NCBI RefSeq assembly: GCF_024166365.1
Contig: NC_064842.1
Coordinates: 19,749,001 to 19,813,000, forward strand
DNA length: 64,000 nucleotides
DNA from: Elephas maximus indicus
Taxonomy: Eukaryota > Chordata > Mammalia > Proboscidea > Elephantidae
Reading direction: 5' to 3'
The notes beneath the pieces are model-generated. The model ran no database searches and was not told where the DNA came from. It saw only the letters and a program-made list of their open reading frames with translations. A program made the translations under genes and the position numbers. Shown piece after piece: positions 25,051 through 36,841 of the stretch (positions are counted from its first letter, which is position 1; each line of letters starts with the position of its first letter).

Positions 25051-25568
25051 TTCAGGAAGTGTGTGCAGACTGTTGGGGGGAGGGGAGGGGAATGCTTGCC
25101 CTCAGGAAGAATGCATTTGAAAACAGATTAACCAGTGTGAAGAAAAGTCTGTTTGTAGTTGCAGCCTTCAATAGAATTATCATTTTCTCCATGCAGAGTT
25201 GGTGTTTTTCACACTTTTGACAATCTGCAACCACTAATCAGTTCATCTTAGGATAAAAAGTGAGATAACTAAATATTATGTGATAAAATATGAAACACAT
25301 AGCTCCATCTAGGTAGTATTCTTGCCAAAAGAATTGAATCTAATTAAGGCTTTATTTAGATCTACCTCCCAGATTGTAAGACATCAGGGAACAGCAGATA
25401 GAGGAACAATTTAAATGATACCACAAGAAAGCAACAGATGTCCAGAATGTGGGTCATTCCACAACACAGCTGACCGCATTTCTTCAGAATCAAGTCAAGA
25501 GAGAAGAAAGGCTGGGATTGCAAGGGGAAGAAGACTGCTCTGGATTAGAAGATACTTAGTGTAAGTAT

Positions 25569-25735
25569 CAGCCCTGGTGGTATAATGGTTAAGTGCTATG
25601 CTGCTAACCAAAAGGTCCGCCAGGCACTCCTTGGAAACTCCATGGGGCAGTTCTATTCTGTTCTATAGCGTCACTATGAGTCGGAATCAACTTGATGGGC
25701 AACAGGTTTGGTTTTTTTTTTTTTTTGGTTTGGTA
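25569..25735 (+). mobile_element. AfroSINE with small head deletion
   Basis: ccctggtggtataatggtta, then accaaaaggtccgccaggca: the B-box stretch between ggtc and cgccagg is deleted. Tail gagtcggaatcaacttgatg plus a T run. Confidence 0.88.
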
Positions 25736-25949
25736 GCATAGCTATCAATGGTAGCATGAGGACATTGTTTTGATCCTGATTAGAATAAACCATGAAAGAC
25801 ATTTATGATAGTTGGGGAAATTTTAATATAAACAGGATTTTAGATGAAATTAAGAAAGTTCTGTTAACTTTGTTAGGTGTGATAATGGCCTTATGATTAT
25901 GTACCAAAGTGTTATTTTTGAGATTCATTGTGAGAAATGGCTTTAATAC

Positions 25950-26440
25950 TCCTGGAATCCAGATTTCTGGCTTTGATGGAGGCTGGGGTCACCCACCTGG
26001 GCCATTATCCTTTTGAACCTTGAGACTTGAAGAAAATAAAGTCATTTTGAAGTCAAACAATAAATCCGTTGCTGTCGAGTCAATTCCATCTCATAGTGAC
26101 CCTGTAGGACAGAGTAGAACTGCCCCAGTTTCCAAGGAGCGCCTGGTGAATTCGAACTGCTGACCTTTTGGTTAGCAGCTGTAGCTCTTAACCACTATGC
26201 CAACAATAGTTTAAATACAGTAAAAACCAGTTTGCCTTAGGCATTGGGCTCTTTGGAAGAATCATCTATGTAGTCAGTTTCCAGGAACAGAAGCCCTAAG
26301 GTCCGACTAGAAGTTGCATTTTAGGGTAAATTGTTATCATATAAATACTGTTCTGGCCCCTTTTCCAGGGCAATACCGATAAGATGTGTGGTATAAGAAT
26401 TCTGGAAGTTCTTTTCATCTTCAGGACATTTTTGACTCCC
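25950..26440 (+). repeat. Unnamed dispersed repeat, copy 1 (split by a SINE)
   Basis: Reads ctggaatccagatttctggc, ccacctgggccattatcctt ttgaacctt, aagtcaaacaa, [SINE 26059-26202], gtttgccttaggcattgggc, aggaacagaag, gaagttgcattttagggtaa, tgttctggccccttttcc. The same order of blocks occurs at 54205-54440 and, reversed, at 55925-56255. Confidence 0.6.
26059..26202 (-). mobile_element. AfroSINE copy
   Basis: Antisense short-form SINE: ccgttgctgtcgagtcaatt, gacagagtagaactgcccc, gaccttttggttagcagct. A short deletion removes the cctatagg-type block after ccccag. Interrupts the unnamed repeat at 25950-26440. Confidence 0.87.
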
Positions 26441-26729
26441 TAGTCAAAACGTTACCCTGATTTTCAAATCGTATATTAAATAAACCAATCAATTTCTATT
26501 ATTGGATTAATATGATTTTTGTTTTAACAATGGGAAATATTTTGGGGGTAAAATAACATGTCAGGTGTTAGCTTTGAAATATTAGAAAAAAAGAACTAAG
26601 AGGATATATAAAACCAGTGGGACGAATTGTGGAAATGGATAAATGGGAGTTCATTATTCTACTTTCTCTATGCTTAAAAACTTGCATAATAAAAAGTTTT
26701 TTAAAAATACGGTAATTAAATATATAAGA

Positions 26730-27112
26730 TCGTTGGTAGTGCAAACAGTTTGTGCTCCACTACTAACTGAAAGGAGCTGTGGTGCTGCAGTGGTTAAGAA
26801 CTCAGCTGCTAACCAAAAGGTCGGCAGTTCAAATCCACCAGCTGCTCCTTGGAAACCCTATGGGGCAGTTCTACTCTGTCCTGTAGGGTCGCTATGAGGC
26901 AGAATAGACTACGGCACCTAACAATGACAAGAACACTAACTGAAAGATTGGAGGTTTGAACCCTCCCAACGATACCACAGAAGAAAGGCCTGGCAATCTG
27001 CTTCCATAAAGATTACAGTTAAGAAGACCCTGTGGAGCAGTTCTACACTGTAGCACACAGGTTGTCCTGAGTCAGAATTGACTGAACACCAATGGGTTTG
27101 GTTTGGTTTTAA
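26730..27112 (+). mobile_element. AfroSINE (second subfamily), split by another SINE
   Basis: The head (tcgttggtagtgcaaacagt, to 26773) and the rest (26935-27112: ggaggtttgaaccctcccaa, gaaaggcctggcaatctgct, gagtcagaattgactgaac) form one element. The younger SINE 26774-26934 sits between two copies of actaactgaaag. Confidence 0.9.
26774..26934 (+). mobile_element. AfroSINE nested inside an AfroSINE
   Basis: Short-form SINE (gagctgtggtgctgcagtgg to gcacctaacaatgacaag). It is flanked by perfect 12-bp duplications of the host SINE, actaactgaaag, at 26762-26773 and 26935-26946. Confidence 0.92.
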
Positions 27113-27589
27113 TTAAATATGTAAAGGCTGAAAATGATGAAGTACTATTACGAAAAAAACACAAGGTGCTTGTAAGCCCAGAAAAGGGACTTCTAGCCTT
27201 GCAGGGAGGGCTGAGATGTGAGGAAGTTTTGAAGCATAAATATGAATCGAGGAGGTGGAGAAGGGCATAGATGTGAGATGGGTTTGTACCACTGGAATAT
27301 AGTGGTGTCAAGGGAGACCAGGCTAGAGGATAATGGTGCTGAGACATTTACATTTTGAAATACATCTTATTTTACAATAAATTACTTTTCCTTTTATGTT
27401 ATAGCGACAGCATTCTGTTGATAATTTAAAATATTGTGTACAGTCGGGTTGTATTATTTATAGATTTTATTTCAAAAGAATAACAGGGACACTACGAAAT
27501 ATTACAAAAAAGGGGGCATTGTGTCCAAAAGGTTGAGAACCACTAATGTAGGTGATAGGAAAGCTTTGTAAAATTTTAAGATTGGTGAC

Positions 27590-27990
27590 ATGATGCAATT
27601 TTTATTTTAGAAAAATTTTCTCTGGTGGCAACATGGAAAACAAAGTTGAAGACAATATGACTGGAAGTATAAAGACTGGTTGGGAGGTGATTGTAATAAT
27701 TTATGTGGAAAATGTTGAAGCCCTGAACTCTACAGTGGGAATATGGATAGAGCATAGGGGACTGATTGAAGACATTTTAGAAGATAGGGTTGATGGCAAA
27801 AGAAAGGGAAGGGTCCAAGACAGTATCTAGGCTTCTGGCTTGGGACGAATTCCCCAGGAGAGGAAACATAGGAAGGTGAATATTTTGGATGATGACTTTA
27901 GAGGCTGTGATGCTTGGATACTTGGGGTATTTTGGATCTTCCATTCCATTCCATGCAGATTCTGAACACTCAGTAAGGCAATAAGAATTC
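27590..27990 (+). mobile_element. L2-type relic
   Basis: ggtgacatgatgcaattttt attttag, gactggttgggaggtgattg taataatt and gaagacattttagaagatag follow sense L2 3' order. Diverged. Confidence 0.45.
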
Positions 27991-28033
27991 ATAGAAAAGG
28001 AGAAAGTAGCACACAGCTTTGCATAAAGAAATC

Positions 28034-28150
28034 TTGAAAGAAAGGCCTGGCAATCTACTTCCAAAAAATCAGTCATTGAAAACCCTACAGTTCTACTCTG
28101 ACACACCTGGGGACTTCATGAGTTGGAGTTGACTAGATGGCCAACTGGAT
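28034..28150 (+). mobile_element. 5'-truncated AfroSINE (second subfamily)
   Basis: Begins gaaagaaaggcctggcaatc and ends gttggagttgactagatggc. The head is absent. Confidence 0.8.
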
Positions 28151-28204
28151 TTTGAATAGTTTGTTGCTTAATAAACACATGTTAGTTGGTGAATGGAAAC
28201 TTGA

Positions 28205-28400
28205 ACTTCACCTTCAGGTCAACCAGTATATATTGATTTCACACAATGTACCCTTTACTCCAGTGGGTTCTGCAGATACAAAGCTGAATAAGAAATAGTC
28301 CTTCTCTTCAAAATGCTCTTATGTGCTGAAATAGAGATCTGAATAAAGGATCCATGAGGCACAGAAGAGGAAGGGGTGTTTAGGGGTTGGACAGGCAAAG
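28205..28400 (+). mobile_element. L2-type 3'-end relic
   Basis: ctccagtgggttctgcagat acaaagctgaataagaaata gtccttctcttcaa matches the order of the L2 3' end. Confidence 0.4.
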
Positions 28401-30290
28401 AGGATGAGAAAGAGATTCCAGGTAAGGGGGATTATAGAATTCAAGGCAGGGACGGCGTTGGGATCAGAGTGGGAGTATTTGGGGGCTAGGAAAAAGGTCT
28501 GGATGTCTACCCAGAATGAAAAGCAGGTGCTGACAGGGCAGTCCCATCTCTGTGCGTACAGGATCTCCAGGAGCTCTGACTTTCAGAAAAACCACAGGCT
28601 GTCTGGGCCTGCCCAGTGGCTAGGATAATATGACTGAGCCCTGGATAGTCAATAACAGTGGGGGATGAAGTCATAAGAAGGAGAGGAATTTGGCAGAATT
28701 ATGGGGAACAAATGACAGCTCTGAATGCATGGGAGTGGAAGACGGATTTCTTAGGCATCTACCCAGTTTCTGAAGAATTGCCTTGGAAAGAATACACTAG
28801 GACCATGTTACAGTTTGCTAAAAATCCACCTGAAGTTCTAAAATGACACTCTGGTTTCTCACAGTTGCTATGCTCTTTCCAGTTGGCTGTGTTTGACCAT
28901 GGAGGCTTCATTGCATGCATACAACAAATACCTGCTGAGTACAGGAATGAGTAAGACAAGCAGGGCTCCTTACAAGCAGTCTGTAAAAAATGTTTAAGAA
29001 TGGAGAACCCCTCACCAGCACCAAGGAACACTCCCTCACCCCAATACCTCTGGGAGTATCTCTTGGCAGATTTTGGCCCCTGAGTGGAGAGAGAGTGGGA
29101 AAGTGTAAGAAGGTGGGTTTTGGAGGGAGGTGGGGAGGGACAGATGGAGAAGGGGAGAGGTTTGAAGAACGAAAGAATGGCAAACTTTGCCTCCAACTCT
29201 TCGGGCAGTTCTTCCACACTCCCTTAGGTGGGCTTCATCTCAAGCATGAGAAAGCTCTCAAGTAAGAGGTAAAAATTTCAGTTTCATGGAAGATGATTTT
29301 ACTGCATAAGTGGAACTGAGTAGCCTGGTAAGTCAGCCAGTCTTCCAAGAGGCCGCATGTACTAGCCTCCCCTGTGGGAGGTTGAGTGTGAGGAAAAACC
29401 AACTAATGCCTGTGAAGCATGGGCCAGCCCTCCCACATGGCTAAGGAACCCTCCCATGAACTCTGCTCAGACACATTCTATTGACTTGGCTTTCAAGATT
29501 CTTGAATAAGTGGTAGAAAGACTTCTTTGCTTGGGTCAGGGCAGGCAGCCCAGCTCTGTCTGATTCCACTGTACATTATTTACCAGGGCCTGATGACAGC
29601 TTGGCTCTTTGAGGTGATATATTCAGTCCACACAAGAGCAAACCTGTCCCCTGGCAGGGTGAATGTAACCAGAGCAGAAACCTCAGACAAGATTCAATGT
29701 GCACAGGTGAGGTCAGAAGCATTTGTCCACCAAGAGCCTGAGCCCATGGCTTAAGGCATCCTGTATTCCTATTACTATGCTCTACTCTGTTGTGTCTTAT
29801 GCTTCACAAAGCCTTTTTTACAGAAATTACCTCATTTAATTTTTGCAGTCACTTTGCAAGGTAAATACTGGCACACTTATATAAAAGAGTGGAGTCCCTT
29901 CCGGGACAGAGCTAAAGAAACATGTAGAACAGAATTCAAAGTCACAAAAAAAGGCCAGACTTACTGGTCTGACAACACTGGAGAAACCCTAAGAGCATGG
30001 CCCCGGAAACCCTTTTAACTCAGTACTGAAGTCACTCCTGAGGTTCACTCTTCAGCCAAAGATTAGACAGGCCCATAAAACAAACAATAATATGCATAGC
30101 TCAAACATGTATATGAGACTAAATGGGCACACCAGCCCCAGGCCAAGGACAAAGAGGAAGGAGGGGACAGGGAAGCTGGACAAATGGAAATAAGGAACCC
30201 AAGGGCGAGAAGGGGAGAGTGTTGGCGCATTGCAGGGTTGGCAACCAACGTCACAAAACAATATGTGTATTAATTGTTTAATGAGAAACT
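28400..30290. other. Repeat-poor intronic stretch
   Basis: No recognised transposon apart from a faint MIR-like trace near 29.8-29.93 kb. Open frames at 28759-29217 and 28908-29219 (- strand) and 28990-29265 (+) overlap each other, have biased composition and no recognisable domain. Confidence 0.5.
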
Positions 30291-30316
30291 AATTTTCCCT
30301 GTAAACCTTCATTGAA

Positions 30317-30353
30317 AGCGCGCGCACACGCACACACACACACACACACACAT
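30317..30353. repeat. (CG)n/(CA)n microsatellite
   Basis: A short alternating CG run merges into about 15 CA units. Alternating purine-pyrimidine sequence of this kind can adopt Z-DNA. Confidence 0.9.
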
Positions 30354-30377
30354 ATTAACATAAGTAAAAAAAAAAAT

Positions 30378-30575
30378 GGAGTCATTGGGTGGCTCAGATG
30401 ATTAAGCGCTTGACTGCTAACCAAAAGGCTGGCAGTTTGAACTCACCTAGAGGCACCTTGGAAGAAGGGCCTGGTGATCTGCTTCTGAAAATCACAGCCA
30501 TGAAAACCCTCTGGAGCACAGTTCTACTCTGCCCACATGGAGCTGACTCAGTGGCAATTGGTTTTGGTTTTATAT
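30378..30575 (+). mobile_element. AfroSINE, second subfamily
   Basis: ggtggctcagatgattaagc, ggctggcagtttgaactcac, aagggcctggtgatctgctt, then a shortened tail (catggagctgactcagtggc). Confidence 0.88.
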
Positions 30576-30728
30576 AAAATAGTAGGCTGGAGGCTCAGAA
30601 AGGATAAGGGGACTTTCCTTTATCCAGCTAGTAAATGTCAGAGCCATGAGTCAAACCTATGTCTCTCAGGGTCATCTATGTGGATTTTAAAAACATTGAT
30701 GGGAAGATCCAGAGGCAGCTGTAGGGAA

Positions 30729-30848
30729 TAATATCCACTGCCAAAGAGTCAATTCTGACTCATAGCAGAGGTGAACTGCCCCCAAAGGGTTTCCAAGACT
30801 GTAATCTTTATGGAAACAGACTGCCACACCTTCCTCCTGTGGAGCAAG
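30729..30848 (-). mobile_element. AfroSINE lacking its head
   Basis: Antisense tccactgccaaagagtcaat, gggtttccaagactgtaatc, ggaaacagactgccacacct, ending near gtggagcaag. Confidence 0.82.
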
Positions 30849-30994
30849 ATGTATGTAGGATGATTTTTTCAAAAGACTTCAAAGCTCTGTGATTCTTCCA
30901 TTAACAGGTATATAAGAAGTAGACATTGTATACCAAAGGAGTAGGAAAGGGAATAAAGACACTGCAGAGCTAGCCGGAAGCTGCTTTCAATCCA

Positions 30995-31400
30995 ATAAAA
31001 TAAACATTTATTGCAGGCTCTGATGTGCAGACACTAAAAATGATACAGTGATGCTAAATACTGTCTTTCCACCAAGAGTTCATAATTTAGTAGGGAAAAC
31101 TATATTCAGGGGGTTAACTAATCATGCACATTGTGGCAAGTGCTAGACCAATTAGGAAACAGGCTCAGGAGGAATAAGATACTTAGCTAAGGTTATGAGC
31201 TAATGAGTGCAGAAGGGATTCAAATGTAGGACCACCAGGCTGTACTGGGTCTACAATACCTTCTCAAGGAAGGGGGGAGCCTCAGTTTCCTCATCAGTGC
31301 AATGGAGATGATGATACTATCATTTTGATGACTGAATGAGTGCCACCTATGAATGCACTTGGTAACAAATATCTGGTCTGTGTTAACTGTTGCTACCTTC
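30995..31400 (+). mobile_element. L2/MIR-type relics
   Basis: aaacatttattgcaggctct gatgtgcagacac... resembles an L2 3' end. A MIR-like piece follows (gcctcagtttcctcatcagt gcaatggag at 31.27 kb). Confidence 0.45.
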
Positions 31401-31401
31401 T

Positions 31402-31582
31402 AGGAGGAGGAGCCCTGGTTAAGCACTCAGCTGCTAAATGAAACATCAGCGGTTCGAACCCACCAGTGGCTCCGTGGGAGAAAGATGTGGCAGCCTGCTT
31501 CCATAAAGATTACAGCCTCGGAAACCCTATGGGGCAGTTCTGCTTGAGTATGAGTCAAAACCGACTCGTCGGCCATGGGTAT
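31402..31582 (+). mobile_element. AfroSINE, long form with tail deletion
   Basis: ggaggagccctggttaagca (head shortened), gtgggagaaagatgtggcag, cctatggggcagttctgctt; it then jumps to gagtatgagtcaaaaccgac. Confidence 0.88.
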
Positions 31583-31656
31583 CATTCTAGGTGTAATGAA
31601 CGGACTCCCACAGCTGCCTCTGGGTCTTTCCATCCATGTTTTTATAATCTACTTAA

Positions 31657-31801
31657 GACCCATTGCTGGTGAGTCAACTCCAAATCATGGCGATCCCATG
31701 TGTGACAGAGCAGAACTGCTCCGCATGATTTTCTTGACTCTAATCTTAATGCTAAGTGGGTTTAAACCACCAACCTTTAGGTGAGAAGTCGAGTGCAAAC
31801 T
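31657..31801 (-). mobile_element. AfroSINE copy
   Basis: Antisense ttgctggtgagtcaactcca, gtgtgacagagcagaactgc, ccaacctttaggtgagaagt cgagtgcaaac. Confidence 0.83.
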
Positions 31802-32343
31802 GATAAGGCTGACAAAAAGTCTGTGTTTATCTTCCATATCACACTGAGTCTAACCCACTTAAAGTGGTCTTTTTAGAAGCATTCTGGGCTCCACAAACCA
31901 ACCAACAAAACAGCCCTGCTCCTGAGTGACAGACCTTTGCTGTGTGTAGCCTGGGGATGGTTACCAGTTACTTGCATTTAACATGAAGCTTTTTAGGAGA
32001 ATGTTTTGTAGTCATTACTATTTGTGAATCATTTAATATTTAATCTTATTAGGTGTCCTTACTGGTTGGTAATTCAGCTTTGTATAGACACCAAAGGTTA
32101 GGCATTTAAAGATTAATTGGACAAATGCTCATTCATTCAGAACAGCAGAAGGCAGGACCAGGTACTGTCAGTCACCAGGCCAAACCACAAATAAGTGACA
32201 GCAAAAGTTTTCTCATTCATTTTCCTCTATTCAACAAATATGTATAATGGGCCTGTTGTGTGGCAATCTGCTGAGGTTATGATAGTGAATAGCAGATAAA
32301 GGCAAAAAAGCCCCAGCTTTGGGAAGTTAATAACCTTCACTTG

Positions 32344-32680
32344 GTAGTGCTGAGAAAGAAAGGCCTGGCAACCTGCTTCTGTAAAAATTAATGAAAACTC
32401 ATTGATGTTGAGTCGATTCCAACTCATAGCAACTCCATAGGGTTTCCAAGGCTGTAAAACTCTACAGAAGGAGGCTGCCACCTCTTTCTCCCACAGAGAC
32501 ACTGGTAGTTTCAAAACATCTACCTTTTGGCTAGCAGTCAAGTGCTTTAACAACTGTACCACCAGGACTCCTTGTAAAGACTACAGACCAAAAAAAAAAA
32601 AAAAAACCCTATGGAGCAGTTCTACTCTGTAACACACACTCGGAATCAACTCAGTGGCAATGGGTTTGGTTCTAGTGATT
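32344..32680 (+). mobile_element. AfroSINE split by an opposite-strand AfroSINE
   Basis: Outer sense copy: gaaaggcctggcaacctgct (32351) resumes at gtaaagactacagac (32574) and ends ggcaatgggtttggtt, with an A run at 32589-32606. Inner antisense copy: about 32395-32572, tcattgatgttgagtcgatt to ccaccaggactcctt. Confidence 0.85.
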
Positions 32681-32681
32681 A

Positions 32682-32880
32682 AGAGCACAGACAGAAAGAA
32701 ACCAGTGGGTTAGAATCCCATCCCTGCCAATTACTCGTAGTGGGATCTTGATGCAGCCACTTAACCTCCCTGTGCCTTCGTTTCTTTCTTCATCTGTGAC
32801 TCACAGTTGTTGTAAATATTAAATTAATTAATACTGTTTGGCATACAGTAAGAACTGCATAAGTGTTAACTATTATCATT
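32682..32880 (+). mobile_element. MIR relic (nearly full length)
   Basis: gtgattaagagcacagacag, gaatcccatccctgccaatt actcg, gcagccacttaacctccctg tgcc, catctgtgactcac, ttggcatacagtaag, ttaactattatc: the complete sense MIR order. Confidence 0.7.
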
Positions 32881-32884
32881 CCAG

Positions 32885-33780
32885 TGGTAGAGATGGACAG
32901 AAATGAGGAAACAAGTAAAATAAATGGAAATCGTGATAAGTGCTATAGAAACCAAAAAGGTGCTGGATAGTAGAGGTGGAGAGGCAGGAGAGTAGAAAAG
33001 GGCCCACTCTAGCCAGGGCAGTCAAGGCCTAGTTCTCTGAATAGTTGATAACACCTGAGACATGCTGGGTGAAAAGGGTTAAGACCACGAGTTGCTGTCA
33101 AGTCAACTCCGACTCCTTTTGACCCCATGTATGTCAGAGTAGAACTGTGCTTCACAGAGTTTTCAACAGCTGCTTTTTTGGAAGTAGATCACCAGACCTT
33201 TTTTCTGGGACATTTCTGGGTGAACTTGGACCTCCAACCATTTGGTTAGCAGCTGAGTGCGTTAACTGTTTGCACCACCCAGAAACCCGAAAAAGGGGTT
33301 AGTTAAGCAAAATATAGGGGGCAAATGAGGTGGCAGGGATAGGGAGAAAGAGAGGTATCCAGGTAAAGGAACAGTATGGGCAAAAGCCCTGCAATTGAGA
33401 CAAGGTGACCTACTGAAGGAATTGAAAAAACAAAATGGAGAATAAGAGAAGGAGAAACAGGCCAGAGCCAGTTCATGCAGGGTGTCATAGGCTGTAGCAA
33501 TGAGCTGGGATTTTATGTTAAGTACAGCAGGTTGTTGGGTTTTGTGCAATGAAGAGTCATGATCTAATTTACATTTTATTAGCACACCCTGGAGAATGGG
33601 TTGTAGGAAGACAAGAGTGGAGGTTGTTGTAAATGAGTAGGGGAGAGACAATGATAAGCTGACGAAGTGGTGGCAGTGGAGAAGGAGAAACATATTCAGA
33701 ATGGAAACCTATCATGAAGGTAGAATGGACAGAACTTGCTGATGGACTGGACCCACTCCTGTGGGCAAGGTTAGGGAAAG
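32885..33780 (+). mobile_element. L2 LINE relic split by an AfroSINE
   Basis: Blocks gataagtgctatagaaacc, gggcaaaagccctgcaattg, gagccagttcatgcagggtg tcataggc, gggattttatgttaag, agtcatgatctaatttacat tttatt and gagaatgggttgtaggaaga follow sense L2. The SINE at 33083-33289 interrupts it. Antisense frames here (such as 33262-33693) are not genes. Confidence 0.6.
33083..33289 (-). mobile_element. AfroSINE, second subfamily
   Basis: Antisense gttgctgtcaagtcaactcc, tatgtcagagtagaactgtg, tggaagtagatcaccagacc, ccatttggttagcagctgag. Confidence 0.87.
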
Positions 33781-34326
33781 GCATGGGTAGGCGAAGATCT
33801 GCCTCACAGTAAGTGAAGGGTGGGGCAACAAGTCTAGTTCAGGTGTGGGGGTGAAGCTGGAGCTATTACACAGAGCTGGGTCCAGCCCAGCTGTAGGACT
33901 TTAGTGGGCCATAGTGCCCACCCTGTTCCACCCAACCCTCAGGCTCCCCACAAGCTGGGTCAGGCTTATTGCTTTGACTTGGTTCCAGTGAGCTCCAGGC
34001 AACAGCAGACAAAGGAGGTCTTTCATTTTCCTAAGGAGATCAGAGAAGTTTAATAGGCAAACTGTGGACAAAACAGATCTCAAACACATACAGGAAGACC
34101 AAGGGCTTATGGGGAGGGAGGAATCAGGAGATACCAGAACTAATCCTTGATCTTCTCCACCCCACTTCCTTTTCATGTGGATTACAGGAAGGGAAGAAGC
34201 TCTGTACTTTCTCTGAAAAGAGGACTCTTGAAGGCATTCAGGAGCACAAGTATCTTTTCATTCACTGTCTATTTCAGTAATTTTTAGGAGCAAAAGGATT
34301 TATCTTTGTTTTAAAAAACATTGTTA

Positions 34327-35209
34327 GCAGATAAGAACTGCTTTAGGTGAAGGGAAGGACAACACTCAATACATGGAAGGTCAGCTCAACTGGACTGGAC
34401 TGGACCAAAAGCAAAGAAGTTTCCAGGATAAACTGAATACTTCAAAGGTCAGCGGAGCAAGGGCGGGGGTTTGGGAACCATGGTTTAAGGGGACTTCTAA
34501 GTCAATTGGCAAAATAATTCTATTATGAAAACACTCTGCATCCCACTTTGAAATGTGGCGTCTGGGGTCTTAAATGCTAACAAGCGGCCATCTAAGATGC
34601 ATCAATTGGTCTCAACCCACCTGGAGCAAAGGAGAATGAAGAACGCCAAGGTCACATGACAACTAAGAGCCCAAGAGACAGAAAGGGCCACATAAACCAG
34701 AGACCTACATTATCCTGAGACCAGAAGAACTAGTTGGTGCCTGGCCACAATCGATGACTGCCCTGACAGGGAACACAACAGAGAACCCCTGAGGGAGCAG
34801 GAGATCAGTGGGATGCAGACCCCAAATTCTCATAAAAAGACCATACTTAATGGTCTGGCTGTGACTAGAGGAATCCCGGTGGTCATGGTCCCCAAACCTT
34901 CTGTTGGCATAGGACGGGAACCATCCCCGAAGACAATTCATCAGACATGAAAGGGACTGGACAGTGGGTGGGAGAGAGATGCTGATGAAGAGTGAGCTAA
35001 TTATATCAGGTGGACACTTGAGACTGTGTTGGCATCTCCTATCCGGAGGGGGGATGGGAGGATAGAGAGAGTTGGAGGAGAGACTGGAAGGGTTGACTCA
35101 TTAGGGGGAGAGCAAGTGGGAGTAAGGAGTAAGATGTATATTAACTTATATGTGACAGACTGACTTGATTTGTAAATGTTCACTTGAAGCTCAATAAAAG
35201 TTAATAAAA
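34327..35209 (+). mobile_element. L1 3' UTR insertion (paenungulate-type L1), copy 1
   Basis: 5'-truncated L1 3' end, from gcagataagaactgctttag to gctcaataaaagttaat plus poly(A). Flanked by the 14-bp duplication aaaaaacattgtta (34313-34326 and 35210-35223). The same 3' UTR occurs at about 38.3-39.2, 58.57-58.89 and 63.45-63.82 kb. Confidence 0.88.
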
Positions 35210-36232
35210 AAAAAACATTGTTAATATAACAAAATACTAAAATAAACTTGAGGTTTGTTCCCTGCCCTGTAGCATTACCCAGGAGAGTCAAATCTGTGAA
35301 GCTAATATACTACAAGATGCTGACCCCAAAGTCACAGTGTGAAGATTGCTGTCACAGGTTCATACTTCCAAATCTCTGCAGCTCTGGAATGGGTGGGGAG
35401 TTAGGGTAGGGTTAGGATTTAAAGGCTGTTATCCTTGCTCTCAGATATGACAAAATAAAACATCTAGGGAAGAGAGCGGAACAAGATGATGAAGTGAGTG
35501 GACACTCCCATTTACTCCCCCAGCAACTAACCCACTGAACAATGAATAAAAACAAGCACAAACTGAGATCTCAGAACTCTGGACAGCAGCTGAGGTGTTG
35601 GAGAGTCAGGGTGAATCCAGAAGCGGGGAAGAGGAGGAGTGGGGACATCACAGAGGGAAGGAAAACCTACCTGCTAACATCTGGAGCACTTGATCATCAC
35701 AGCCATTTTGGAATGGGGTTGCTCAACACCCCAAAAAGGGAGCACAGAAAAGGAGCTAATCTGAGGAAGTTATAACCCAATTTTTTATGGTGGTGAGACT
35801 GCCCATGGGAAGGGGGAAAAAGAGACCATGGTGCTGTGAGAGAGTACTGTTGAATCTTGCCGAGGCCAAAGATGGACAGGCGCTAGGACCAGGAGGAACT
35901 GTAAGGGCAGCAGGGTGAGGGGTATACTTCAGATAGATGGGCAATACAGAGAGAAATAACTGGTTCCCTGCCCACAGTGTGACACTGTGGGAAAGCCTAT
36001 GTAGAGGCACCGGTGAAGAAATACATAGAGAACCCCAACCTTCACCAGAGAAAAGCTAAGCCCATCTGCTTTTGTCTGCATCTGCTACCAGCTAAACCCC
36101 TCTCCCCACTGCCCCCCCACCGCCCGCCATGCATGCATATTGAATTCCAGAGATCAGGCATCTAGGACTCCTGAATCAGCACTGAAACCTAAGGATAAGA
36201 GTGGCCTTTAGTGGTTCTCAGGAGAAGATACC

Positions 36233-36424
36233 AAGCCCACTGCCGCTGGGTTGATTCTGACTAAGAGCAACCCTTTGGGGTGGAGCAGAACTGTCCTGTG
36301 AGGTTCCCGGGGCTGTGAGTCTTTGAGGGCTGTCACATATCTCTCCTGTGGAATGGCTGGGGAGTGTGGGCCCTGGCCTTTTGGTTGGTATTCGGGTGCT
36401 TGGCCGCTGCACCAGCGGGGTGCC
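36233..36424 (-). mobile_element. AfroSINE with C/G-rich changes
   Basis: Antisense cactgccgctgggttgattc, gtggagcagaactgtcctgt, gccttttggttggtattcgg. Inserted in L1 5' sequence. Confidence 0.87.
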
Positions 36425-36841
36425 CAATCAGAAGCTTTCCCCACAAAAACCAGAATACAAAATTTAAAGTAAAAAAAAAAAAAAAGATAACCAAATGGCC
36501 CACCAATTTCATTAAATAAAAAATAGTAAAACATATAAAATCACAAGAGAAGCAGGACCAGTTAAAAGCAAAATATGAAGAAGAGGATATTCCTCTTATG
36601 GAGACCAGGCTAATAGAAAAAAATGATAATTTTCAGGCTATGGTGCTAAACATGTTTGAAGAAAGCAAAAAAAATCACATAGAAAACAAACTAGGAGAGA
36701 TCAGGAAACAAATGAAGGAACTCAACAAGCAAATTGAAAACGTCAAAAAACAAACACACAAAACAAAGAGAACTACTAGAACTGAAGAATAGAGGAACTG
36801 AATTAGAAAAAGCAAAAGAAACACTCCAACAACAGAGTAGA

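Noticed and set aside
27072-27347. 91-aa - strand open frame as an extra SPMIP3 exon
   Set aside because: The reading phases of SPMIP3 exons 1 and 2 already join, and this frame has no similarity to the family. Part of it is an AfroSINE tail.
28759-29265. Overlapping 152-, 103- and 91-aa frames on both strands
   Set aside because: They overlap in conflicting frames, with no recognised domain or splice-site support.
33262-33693. 143-aa - strand open frame rich in Ser, Leu and Phe
   Set aside because: It is antisense to an L2 LINE relic; the sense strand matches the L2 3' order.
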